DNA from: Microvirga splendida
GTDB lineage: Bacteria > Pseudomonadota > Alphaproteobacteria > Rhizobiales > Beijerinckiaceae
DNA length: 64,000 bases
Direction of reading: 5' to 3'
NCBI RefSeq assembly: GCF_016427565.1
Contig: NZ_JAELXT010000004.1
Coordinates: 186,001 to 250,000, forward strand
Part shown: one piece after another, positions 8,815-16,412 of the stretch
How the letters are laid out: every line of letters begins with the position of its first letter
Numbering within the stretch: position 1 is the first letter of the stretch
Program-made: the position numbers and the translations under genes
Notes under the pieces: model-generated
Told to the model about the DNA's origin: nothing
The model's input: the letters and a program-made list of their open reading frames with translations, nothing else
Database searches by the model: none

Positions 8815-9789
8815 ATGATCGGTTTTCTCATTCAACGCGTTCTGCAGGCTCTCATGGTCGTGATCGCCATGTCGATCATCGTGTTCCTCGGCGTCTACGC
8901 CATCGGCAATCCGATCGACGTTATGATCGACCCGGCATCCGACCAGGCGCTGCGCGAGGCGCTGATCCAGCGCTACGGCTTCGACCGGCCCCTGTTCGAG
9001 CAGTACTTCATCTTCATGAACAACATGCTCCACGGCGACCTGGGTGAGTCCTTCATTTACCGGTTGCCGGTGCTCAACCTGATCCTGTCGCGCCTGCCGG
9101 CAACTCTGGAACTCGCGCTGACGGCGATGCTGATCGCCACCTGCCTTGGAATACCTCTCGGTCTGTGGGCCGGTTACAAGCCGGACTCACTCTCCGCCAA
9201 AGCCATCATGGGCTTTTCGGTGCTCGGCTTCAGTGTGCCGAGCTTCTGGGTGGGCCTTCTCCTCATCATGGTGTTCGCGGTCGAACTCGGCTGGCTTCCC
9301 TCGGGTGGCCGCGGGCCGACGACGGAAGTGCTCGGCATGAACCTGTCGATCACGTCGCTGGAGGGCTGGAGCTACATCCTGTTGCCGGCGTTCAACCTCG
9401 CGCTGTTCAAGCTCGGTCTCCTCATTCGCCTGACGCGGGCCGGCACCGTCGAGGTGATGAGCTCCGATTATGTGCGCTTCGCCCGGGCGCAGGGCCTCTC
9501 CGAGGGCAAGGTCGTGAGCCTGCATGTGCTGAAGAACATTTCGATTCCCATCGTGACGGTCTTCGGCCTCGAGCTTGGCTCGACCCTTGCCTTCGCGGTG
9601 GTGACGGAAACAGTCTTCAACTGGCCCGGAATGGGCAAGCTGATCATCGACTCCATCACCGTGCTCGACCGCCCTGTGATGGTCGCTTACCTCATTCTCG
9701 TGGTGTTCCTCTTCGTCATGATCAATCTCGTGGTCGATCTCATCTACGGCCAGCTCGATCCCCGAATCCGCGTAAAGGCCGCGTCATGA
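8815..9789 (+). CDS. Peptide ABC transporter permease, DppB type
   Basis: A 324-residue inner-membrane subunit with the expected N-terminal membrane helix (MIGFLIQRVLQALMVVIAMS), a periplasmic loop carrying the DQALREALIQRYGFDRPLFEQ region, and five further helices. The cytoplasmic EAA-like coupling loop is visible as HVLKNISIPIVTVFGLELG. It pairs with the DppC-type subunit that begins within its stop codon (ATGA). Length and layout are those of the DppB/OppB family. Confidence 0.93.
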   Translation: MIGFLIQRVLQALMVVIAMSIIVFLGVYAIGNPIDVMIDPASDQALREALIQRYGFDRPLFEQYFIFMNNMLHGDLGESFIYRLPVLNLILSRLPATLELALTAMLIATCLGIPLGLWAGYKPDSLSAKAIMGFSVLGFSVPSFWVGLLLIMVFAVELGWLPSGGRGPTTEVLGMNLSITSLEGWSYILLPAFNLALFKLGLLIRLTRAGTVEVMSSDYVRFARAQGLSEGKVVSLHVLKNISIPIVTVFGLELGSTLAFAVVTETVFNWPGMGKLIIDSITVLDRPVMVAYLILVVFLFVMINLVVDLIYGQLDPRIRVKAAS

Positions 9790-10697
9790 GCCATTCTCCT
9801 GTCCTTGCCTTGCCGGCGGAAACCGGCTGGACCCGGTTTTCCAACTTCTGGTCGGATTTCCGGCAGAGCCCCGTCGCCATGGCTGCTTTGATCGTCGTGG
9901 TGGTCGTAGTGCTCATGGCGGTTCTTGCGCCGTTCGTAGCACCGCAGGATCCCTACAACCAGGGAGCCCTCGACCTGTTCGATGCGCGGCTCGAGCCCGG
10001 CGAGGTTGGTTCCGGCGGCTATGTGCATTGGCTTGGCACCGATGCCGCCGGGCGCGACCTCTTTTCTGCCATCCTCTACGGGTTGCGCACCAGCCTGATC
10101 GTCGGCGTCATGGCCGGCAGCTTGGCCTTGATCCTTGGCACGACAATCGGCCTCATCGCGGCTTATTACGGCGGTCGCATCGAGGCGCTGATCATGCGCA
10201 TCATCGACCTGCAGCTCTCTCTGCCGGCCATCCTCCTGGCGCTTGTCCTCGTCGCCATGCTGGGGCAGGGGCTGATGCAACTCGTCGCTGCTCTGGTTGC
10301 CGCGCAATATGCTTACTTTGCCCGCACGACCCACGGTGCGGCGAGCGCCGAGCGGCGCAAGGACTATATCGAGGCCGCGCTCTCGACACCGCTTCCGGCG
10401 CGCCATGTGCTGTTTCGACACCTGCTCCCCAACGCGCTGCCGCCTTTGATCGTTGTGGCTACGGTGCAGGTGGCGAATTCGATTGCGCTCGAGGCGACGC
10501 TGTCCTTCCTGGGGCTTGGCCTGCCGCTCACCCAGCCTTCGCTCGGGTCCCTGATCTCCAACGGCTTCCAATTTCTGCTGTCGGGCCGCTACTGGATCTC
10601 GATCTATCCGGGCATCGCACTGATGCTGACCGTGGTCGCCATCAACCTCGTGGGCGATCAGGTCCGCAATGTTCTGAACCCGAGGCGCAGCCGATGA
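9786..10697 (+). CDS. Peptide ABC transporter permease, DppC type
   Basis: A 303-residue inner-membrane subunit. The cytoplasmic N-terminus with FWSDFRQSPVAMAALI is typical of the OppC_N domain. The motif HWLGTDAAGRDLFSAILYG follows, then five further helices and the coupling loop HVLFRHLLPNALPPLIVV. The ATG at 9786 overlaps the DppB stop, and its own stop overlaps the next ATG, so the cassette is translationally coupled. It forms the heterodimeric channel with the preceding gene product. Confidence 0.93.
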   Translation: MSHSPVLALPAETGWTRFSNFWSDFRQSPVAMAALIVVVVVVLMAVLAPFVAPQDPYNQGALDLFDARLEPGEVGSGGYVHWLGTDAAGRDLFSAILYGLRTSLIVGVMAGSLALILGTTIGLIAAYYGGRIEALIMRIIDLQLSLPAILLALVLVAMLGQGLMQLVAALVAAQYAYFARTTHGAASAERRKDYIEAALSTPLPARHVLFRHLLPNALPPLIVVATVQVANSIALEATLSFLGLGLPLTQPSLGSLISNGFQFLLSGRYWISIYPGIALMLTVVAINLVGDQVRNVLNPRRSR

Positions 10698-11713
10698 GTG
10701 GTGCAGTTCTTCGCGTCAATAACCTTCAGACGCAGTTCCAGACCCGGGGCGGCGTTCTCAAGGCCGTGGACGGCGTCAGCTTCGAGGTCGGCCGCGGCCG
10801 CATCCTCGGCCTCGTCGGCGAGTCCGGTTCCGGTAAGAGCGTCACGGGCTATTCGATCCTCGGCCTGATCGAGCCCCCCGGAAAAGTCGCCGGCGGCGAG
10901 GTTCTCTTGAACGGCAAGGATATCACCCGCCTCAAGGGTGATGCCATGCGTCAGGTCCGCGGTGCTCAGATCGCCATGGTCTTCCAGGACCCGATGATGA
11001 CGCTCAACCCGGTTCTCAAGATCGGGACGCAGATGATCGCTGCCGTGCGGGCGCACGACAAGGTCTCCCGCAAGGTGGCCCGCTCCAGGGCCCGTGATGC
11101 GTTGGCCAAGGTCGGCATTCCGAGCCCGGAGGAGCGTCTCGACGCTTACCCGCATCAGCTTTCCGGCGGCATGCGCCAGCGCGTTGCCATCGCAATCGCG
11201 CTCCTGCACAGCCCGGCGGTCATCATCGCCGACGAGCCGACGACGGCTCTCGACGTGTCCATTCAGGGCCAGATCCTCGCAGAGGTGCGCCGTCTCGCCG
11301 ATGAGACGGGCACCGCCTTCGTGTGGGTGACACACGATCTTGCCGTGGTGTCGAGCCTCGCCGACGATATCTGCGTGATGTATGCGGGACGCGTGGTCGA
11401 AAGCGGTCCGGCGGCGGACGTCATCGCGTCGCCGCGCCACCCGTATACGGCAGGGCTCCTGGCCTCCGTGCCGGCCGAGCACGAGCCCGGCACGAAGCTG
11501 CCGCAGGTTCCCGGATCGACCCCGTCTCTTGCCAACCTCCCGCAAGGCTGCGCCTTCGCGCCTCGCTGCGCCAAAGCAGGGCCTGCCTGCACCACCACGC
11601 CGCCTGTCCAGCATTTCGAGGACGGACGCACCGCCCTCTGCCATTACCCGATCGAGCCCGTTTCATGCCAGCCGCTCTCCTTGACATCGACCACGTATCG
11701 AAGCGCTTCGTAA
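10694..11713 (+). CDS. Peptide ABC transporter ATP-binding protein, DppD type
   Basis: A 339-residue ATPase. The Walker A motif GESGSGKS is at 42-49, with Q-loop [11 protein letters not shown], signature LSGGMRQR, Walker [14 protein letters not shown] and the H-loop WVTHDLAVV. The C-terminal oligopeptide-transporter extension has the cysteine pattern [15 protein letters not shown], which in some homologs ligates an Fe-S cluster. Its 3' end overlaps the next ATPase gene by 49 bp in another frame, longer than the usual 4-bp overlaps here. The last roughly 16 residues are therefore dictated by two reading frames. Confidence 0.93.
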   Translation: MSGAVLRVNNLQTQFQTRGGVLKAVDGVSFEVGRGRILGLVGESGSGKSVTGYSILGLIEPPGKVAGGEVLLNGKDITRLKGDAMRQVRGAQIAMVFQDPMMTLNPVLKIGTQMIAAVRAHDKVSRKVARSRARDALAKVGIPSPEERLDAYPHQLSGGMRQRVAIAIALLHSPAVIIADEPTTALDVSIQGQILAEVRRLADETGTAFVWVTHDLAVVSSLADDICVMYAGRVVESGPAADVIASPRHPYTAGLLASVPAEHEPGTKLPQVPGSTPSLANLPQGCAFAPRCAKAGPACTTTPPVQHFEDGRTALCHYPIEPVSCQPLSLTSTTYRSAS

Positions 11714-12669
11714 AGCACCCCAATCTCGGGGAAAGGATCGCAGGCCTTCTCGGCGCAGGCCGAACGACCGAGGTCGTCCGTGCCGTGACGGATGTCAGCC
11801 TCAGCGTCGGCAAAGGCGAGGTCGTGGGCCTCGTCGGCGAGTCCGGCTGCGGAAAGTCGACGCTCGGGCGCATGATCGCCGGGATCTATACGCCCAGTGA
11901 CGGCAAGATCCTGTTCGGCAATGCGCCCGTTGCGAAAGAGCAGGGTCGGCGCACGCAGAAGCTGACGACGCGCGTTCAGATGATCCACCAGGATCCGTTT
12001 GCCAGCCTCAACCCGCGCATCCGCATCGGCGATACGGTGGCCGAGGGTCCGGTCGCGCACAATATCGTCAAGTCGCGGGAGGCCGATTCCTACGTGGCCG
12101 ACATGCTCGGCCGTGTCGGCCTCGACCCGAGCTACCGCCGGCGGTTCCCGCACCAGTTCTCCGGCGGGCAGCGGCAGCGCATTGCCATTGCGCGTGCGCT
12201 CGCCATGAAGCCGGATCTCCTGGTGCTCGATGAGCCCGTAGCCTCGCTGGACGTCTCGATCCAGGCTCAGGTGCTCAACCTGTTCATGGATCTGCGCCGG
12301 GACCTCGACCTGACGGGCATCTTCATCAGCCACGATCTCGGCGTGGTGCGCCACGTCTCCGACCGTGTCGCGATCATGTATCTCGGGCGCATCGTGGAGC
12401 TGGCGCCCACGAGTGAGCTCTATGCGAAGCCCAACCACCCCTATACACGAGCGCTGTTCGAAAGCGTTCCTCGGGTGGGCGTGGGCCGAAAGAACTTCCG
12501 CCCCATCGCGGGCGAAATCCCATCTCCGCTCAATCCGCCGAGCGGATGCCACTTCCACCCCCGCTGCCCCTTTGCCGGTCCGCGCTGCAAGCGCGAGGCT
12601 CCGCCGCTGGCCGCCATCGGGCCCGGCCGCTTCTCCGCCTGCCATCTCAACACCGGCGGCACCGAATAA
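11665..12669 (+). CDS. Peptide ABC transporter ATP-binding protein, DppF type
   Basis: A 334-residue partner ATPase with Walker [11 protein letters not shown]-loop [11 protein letters not shown], signature FSGGQRQR, Walker [13 protein letters not shown] and switch FISHDLGVV. The tail [15 protein letters not shown] repeats the oligopeptide-ATPase cysteine pattern. The ATG at 11665 lies inside the DppD-type gene; the next in-frame Met codons are far inside the fold, so this start is well supported. Together with the DppD-type protein it would form the asymmetric nucleotide-binding pair of the importer. Confidence 0.93.
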   Translation: MPAALLDIDHVSKRFVKHPNLGERIAGLLGAGRTTEVVRAVTDVSLSVGKGEVVGLVGESGCGKSTLGRMIAGIYTPSDGKILFGNAPVAKEQGRRTQKLTTRVQMIHQDPFASLNPRIRIGDTVAEGPVAHNIVKSREADSYVADMLGRVGLDPSYRRRFPHQFSGGQRQRIAIARALAMKPDLLVLDEPVASLDVSIQAQVLNLFMDLRRDLDLTGIFISHDLGVVRHVSDRVAIMYLGRIVELAPTSELYAKPNHPYTRALFESVPRVGVGRKNFRPIAGEIPSPLNPPSGCHFHPRCPFAGPRCKREAPPLAAIGPGRFSACHLNTGGTE

Positions 12670-12684
12670 GATCAGAGATCGACC

Positions 12685-14208
12685 ATGACCCAGCAAGCCT
12701 CCTTCGCAGCGCTCCGGGAGCGCATTGCCGCTGTCAACGACGTGCTGAACGCAACGTCCCTGCTCACATGGGATTCGCGGACGATGATGCCCGCCGGTGG
12801 CGCGGAAACCCGCGGTCATCAAATCGCGACCCTGACCCGTGTCGCACGCGACCTTCTTCTCGCACCCGAGACGGAAAGGGCGCTCGAGGAAGCCGAGCGG
12901 GCCCTCGAAGGAGTACCGGCGGACGCGGCCGAGCGGCGCATGGTGGAGCAGACGCGGCACGCGGTCGAGCACCATCGCAGCGTGCCGGCATCCCTGATCC
13001 AGGAACGGGCGGCTCTACGCACCGTGGCGCAGTCTGCCTGGATCGAGGCACGGGCGAAGAGCGAGTTCCCGATCTACGAGCCCTATCTCGCCAAGACGGT
13101 CGAGCTCTCCCGTGCCTATGCCGATTGCATCGGCTGGTCGGAGCATCCCTATGACGCCATGGTGTCGATCTACGAGCCGGGAGAGACCGCCGCGAGCCTC
13201 AAGGCGCTGTTCTCCACGCTGCGTAATGGATTGCTGCCGATCCTCGACGCCGCCCGCTCCCGGCCGCAGCCGCGATCGGACTTTCTGTTTCGCGACTTTC
13301 CCGAGGAAGGGCAGCGCGCCTTTGGCCTGAGCCTCGCCGAGAAGCTTGGTTATGATCTCCAGCGTGGGCGCCTCGATACCACGGTTCATCCGTTCGAGGT
13401 GTCTTTCACCCGCAACGACGTGCGGATCACCACCCGCTACAACCGCAACTATCTTCCCGCATCTATGTTTGGCACGGCCCACGAGGTCGGCCACGGACTC
13501 TACGAGCAGGGCGTCGACCCCGCCTATACCCGCACGGCCCTGGCAACGGACCTCGTGGGACTTTACGCGGTCGGCGGCACCAGTTTCGGCGCCCACGAGT
13601 CCCAGTCGCGCCTCTGGGAGAACCATATCGTCCGCAGCCGCACGTTCTGGCAGCGGCACTTCCCGGGCCTGCAGCGGCATTTCCCCGATCAGCTCGGCGA
13701 TGTGAGCGCCGAGGAGTTCTATCGCGCCGTCACGCGCGTGGAGCCCGGCTTCATCCGTGTCGAGGCGGATGAGCTGACTTACGACCTCCACATCATGCTG
13801 CGCGTCGATATCGAATGCGCGCTGATGGACGGCTCGCTTCCGGTTTCCGACCTCCCCGGTGCCTGGAATGCCGCGATCAAGCGCGATCTCGACCTGACCG
13901 TTCCGAACGATGCCAAGGGCGTGCTGCAGGATGTTCATTGGTCGACCGGCTATATCGGCTCGTTCCCGACCTACACTATCGGTAATGTCATGGGAGCACA
14001 GGTCATGGAGACCCTGCGCCAGCAGAACCCGTCCGTCGATGCCTCTATCGAGGCCGGTGACTACGGCGTTCTGGCTGAGGAGCTTCGCACCCGTATCTGG
14101 CAGCACGGGCGCCGCTTCATGCGCGATGAGCTGCTGGAGCGGGAAACGGGGCGCCGCCTCGATCCGGCGCCCTACCTCGCGTATCTGCGGAACAAGTACG
14201 CTTCCTAA
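12685..14208 (+). CDS. Carboxypeptidase, peptidase family M32
   Basis: A 507-residue zinc (or cobalt) carboxypeptidase of the Taq/Pfu type. The HEVGH zinc motif is at 266-270 and the family-specific HESQSR motif at 304-309 provides the third ligand. Most M32 enzymes remove C-terminal residues broadly except proline. No signal peptide is seen, so it acts in the cytoplasm on peptides after import. It follows the ATPase gene by 15 bp, the last gene of the importer operon, and ends 13 bp from the convergent OGFr-domain gene. Length is normal for the family. Confidence 0.92.
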   Translation: MTQQASFAALRERIAAVNDVLNATSLLTWDSRTMMPAGGAETRGHQIATLTRVARDLLLAPETERALEEAERALEGVPADAAERRMVEQTRHAVEHHRSVPASLIQERAALRTVAQSAWIEARAKSEFPIYEPYLAKTVELSRAYADCIGWSEHPYDAMVSIYEPGETAASLKALFSTLRNGLLPILDAARSRPQPRSDFLFRDFPEEGQRAFGLSLAEKLGYDLQRGRLDTTVHPFEVSFTRNDVRITTRYNRNYLPASMFGTAHEVGHGLYEQGVDPAYTRTALATDLVGLYAVGGTSFGAHESQSRLWENHIVRSRTFWQRHFPGLQRHFPDQLGDVSAEEFYRAVTRVEPGFIRVEADELTYDLHIMLRVDIECALMDGSLPVSDLPGAWNAAIKRDLDLTVPNDAKGVLQDVHWSTGYIGSFPTYTIGNVMGAQVMETLRQQNPSVDASIEAGDYGVLAEELRTRIWQHGRRFMRDELLERETGRRLDPAPYLAYLRNKYAS

Positions 14209-14221
14209 GTGCCTTGGCCGC

Positions 14222-14701
14222 TCAAGAGCCGGGAGTGCCCGCAGCCTCTGCCCAATAGTGCAGGCTGCGGGTGTTGATGGGGGCTCCAGCCGCCTCGTGC
14301 AGCGAGATGATCACCCCATAAAAGGCCCTTGCCTCAATGGGGCCGACAAGCAGCCTCAGGCTGTGGAGGATCCGGGTGATCCGCAGGTGATTATGGTCGT
14401 GCGCTGTGAGCCACCAGTGTGTTTCCCGGTAGAACTGCAGCATGCGTTCGGTTGCCTTCTTCAGGCTCTCGATCGAGCGCGGATCGGCTCTGATCGCTTC
14501 AATTTCGGCTTGCGTCAGAACAGGGGAGTGCGGCTGAGCCGCGCTGCGGGTCGGGAGCGGAAATAGCCACTGAATGTAGTCATGCACAGCCTCCAGCTCG
14601 TCGTCCGAGAAGGCGAGCACATCGGCAACCGAGCGTCCGCGACCGTCCCGCCCCACGCCAGCAAGGAAGGCATGCAGAGACCCTGCCGTTGCTTCAGCCA
14701 T
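14222..14701 (-). CDS. Bacterial OGFr-domain protein, function unknown
   Basis: A 159-residue protein that consists almost entirely of the conserved region of the eukaryotic opioid growth factor receptor family. The recognisable blocks are LEAVHDYIQWLFPL (36-49), a central PVLTQAEI helix, RMLQFY (86-91) and HNHLRITRILHSL (103-115). In animals OGFr binds Met-enkephalin; bacterial homologs have no known function, so no receptor role should be inferred. An ideal ribosome site (AGGAGGTG) precedes the ATG. It follows the TauE-type permease gene by 46 bp on the same strand and may be the last gene of that transcript. Confidence 0.8.
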   Translation of the reverse strand: MAEATAGSLHAFLAGVGRDGRGRSVADVLAFSDDELEAVHDYIQWLFPLPTRSAAQPHSPVLTQAEIEAIRADPRSIESLKKATERMLQFYRETHWWLTAHDHNHLRITRILHSLRLLVGPIEARAFYGVIISLHEAAGAPINTRSLHYWAEAAGTPGS

Positions 14702-14747
14702 TGTGCCACCTCCTATCTGGCGTTGCAGATTGGAGGGTGTTCATGGC

Positions 14748-15599
14748 TCAAGTGAGGAGGCTTGCGGCGAAGCGGGCGCAGACGAGCAGTAGGAAGATGC
14801 CGAACGCCACTTCCAACCGGCGCTTGGACAGGCGGTGCGCGAGGCGCGCTCCCACGGGTGCCATCCAGGTGCTGGTAGGAATGAAGAGCACGAAGCCGAG
14901 GAGCGACACGTAACCAAGGGCCAGAGGCAGCTGGAAAGCGACCACGTCGGGATAATCGGCCATATGCGGCCAGCCGGCGTAGATGTAGCCGATGGCGCCG
15001 GGGATCGAGATGAGAATGCCGAGACCGGACGAGGTCGCCACCGCCTGATGGATCGGGCGGTTGTAGAAGGTCATGAACAGGTTGGAGAGCTGACCGCCGC
15101 CGATGCCCATCAGCGCCGAGAGGATGCCGATAAGCCAGCCATAGGCGATCATGATGGGCTTTCCAGGCATGTCGAGGCCGAAGCGCCACGTATCCTTGCC
15201 GAAGAGCAACCTGATGGCGGATAGGCCTGCCACGACCACGAACACCGCCTTGAACAGGTCGGCGGGGGCATAACGTGCGATGACGCTGCCGATGACCACA
15301 CCGAGCACCACAGGCACGGCCCAGATGCGCAGGATCGTCATGTCGACTGCGCCCTTGGCCTTGTGTGCAGAGAAGGAGCGGATCGACGTCGGGATGATGA
15401 TGGCAAGCGAGGTGCCGACACAGAGCGGCATGCGCACTTCCTCGGGCACCTCCAGGATGCGGAACAGCTCGTAGAGGATCGGCACGGCGACCGCACCGCC
15501 GCCGACGCCGAACACGCCCGCCAGCAGACCGGTGATGCCGCCAGCCACCAGGAGCGCAACCACGAGCCAGGCCAAGTCGAAGAGAGGTATGCCGAACAT
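14748..15599 (-). CDS. TauE/SafE-family anion permease
   Basis: A 283-residue polytopic membrane protein of the sulfite exporter TauE/SafE (DUF81) family. Two repeated glycine-rich segments are visible: GGITGLLAGVFGVGGGAVAVP near the N-terminus and GWLIGILSALMGIGGGQLSN in the middle. This is the internal duplication expected of the family, with about eight helices in total. Members move sulfite, sulfoacetate or other organosulfur or carboxylate anions. It is preceded by a weak hairpin after the DUF1028 gene. Its place behind amide hydrolases would suit export of a released acid, but that is inference. Confidence 0.87.
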   Translation of the reverse strand: MFGIPLFDLAWLVVALLVAGGITGLLAGVFGVGGGAVAVPILYELFRILEVPEEVRMPLCVGTSLAIIIPTSIRSFSAHKAKGAVDMTILRIWAVPVVLGVVIGSVIARYAPADLFKAVFVVVAGLSAIRLLFGKDTWRFGLDMPGKPIMIAYGWLIGILSALMGIGGGQLSNLFMTFYNRPIHQAVATSSGLGILISIPGAIGYIYAGWPHMADYPDVVAFQLPLALGYVSLLGFVLFIPTSTWMAPVGARLAHRLSKRRLEVAFGIFLLLVCARFAASLLT

Positions 15600-15626
15600 C
15601 GGAAGGTCACCTTCAAAAGCAGAACG

Positions 15627-15653
15627 GCCGTAGGATCTTTTCGGCCCTACGGC
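15627..15653 (-). terminator. Intercistronic hairpin after DUF1028 gene
   Basis: An 8-bp perfect inverted repeat (15627-15634 with 15646-15653) around an 11-nt loop lies between the DUF1028 gene and the permease gene. The following U-tract is poor, so it is at best a partial terminator. Confidence 0.4.
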
Positions 15654-15677
15654 AAGTGAGGGTGTTGCGGAAGTGCC

Positions 15678-16400
15678 TTAAGAGGCGCTTCCGGCAAGCC
15701 GCTCCTGGTACTCCCGCGCCCTCTGGTCGATCCAGGACCGGTCCGTGACGCCGCCGGGATTCGCGCGGGTCGCCATGGCGTCCATGAAGGCCAGGAAGCG
15801 TTCATGGGCAACGCCGTAGAGCCGGCGCAACTCGTCCAGGGGCTCCGGGTGATCGTCGATGCGCAGGTCGAGCATCGGGTAGGACTCGTCGCGCCAGACC
15901 TTGAGCGCCGCCGATTGCTTGCCGCGCTTGTCGCCGCCCTCGGCCTGTCCCGCATCGAGCGCAGTCAGAAGCCGGTCGGCGAAGGGCAGGTCCATGCGGC
16001 GCTTGTAGGTGTCGAGGGTGGCTTGGATCACCGTCGGCCCGGCCAGCATGTTGCCGGCCACGGACACGTTCTCATCCGTGAGATGCCCGCACCAATCGAC
16101 GCATTCCCGGCCCGTATGGGCCGCGGTCCTGCCGTCCCGGTCGATTACGTGCAGCTGGCGGGATTCCCGTCCAGGATCTTGTGCGGTGAGAACCGCCACG
16201 ATCTCCTCTGCGCTTCGGCCCTCGGCCAGGAACCGCATCCCGTCCGTGCCGTAGAGCGGATTGACGAGCGCCTGGGTGGCAAGTGCCCCGATCTTCGCCG
16301 TGCCATGGGGGCAGAGCGCTCCCACGGCGAAGAACTTGGTGGTGACGGCAACCCCGAACGAGCCGGTCTCGGGATCCTTCGCGATGATCGACCAGGTCAT
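15678..16400 (-). CDS. DUF1028-domain protein (Ntn-hydrolase-like)
   Basis: A 240-residue protein whose first 200 residues match the DUF1028 family. It begins MTWSIIAKDPETGSFGVAV and carries the conserved ATQALVNPLYG and AGNMLAG segments. The family is thought to have an Ntn-hydrolase fold and often sits beside gamma-glutamyltransferases and peptide importers, as here, but no reaction is firmly established. It starts 12 bp after the gamma-glutamyltransferase-family gene and is almost certainly co-transcribed with it. The C-terminal 40 residues are extra to the core domain. No signal peptide is seen. Confidence 0.85.
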   Translation of the reverse strand: MTWSIIAKDPETGSFGVAVTTKFFAVGALCPHGTAKIGALATQALVNPLYGTDGMRFLAEGRSAEEIVAVLTAQDPGRESRQLHVIDRDGRTAAHTGRECVDWCGHLTDENVSVAGNMLAGPTVIQATLDTYKRRMDLPFADRLLTALDAGQAEGGDKRGKQSAALKVWRDESYPMLDLRIDDHPEPLDELRRLYGVAHERFLAFMDAMATRANPGGVTDRSWIDQRAREYQERLAGSAS

Positions 16401-16412
16401 GATCCGTGCTCC

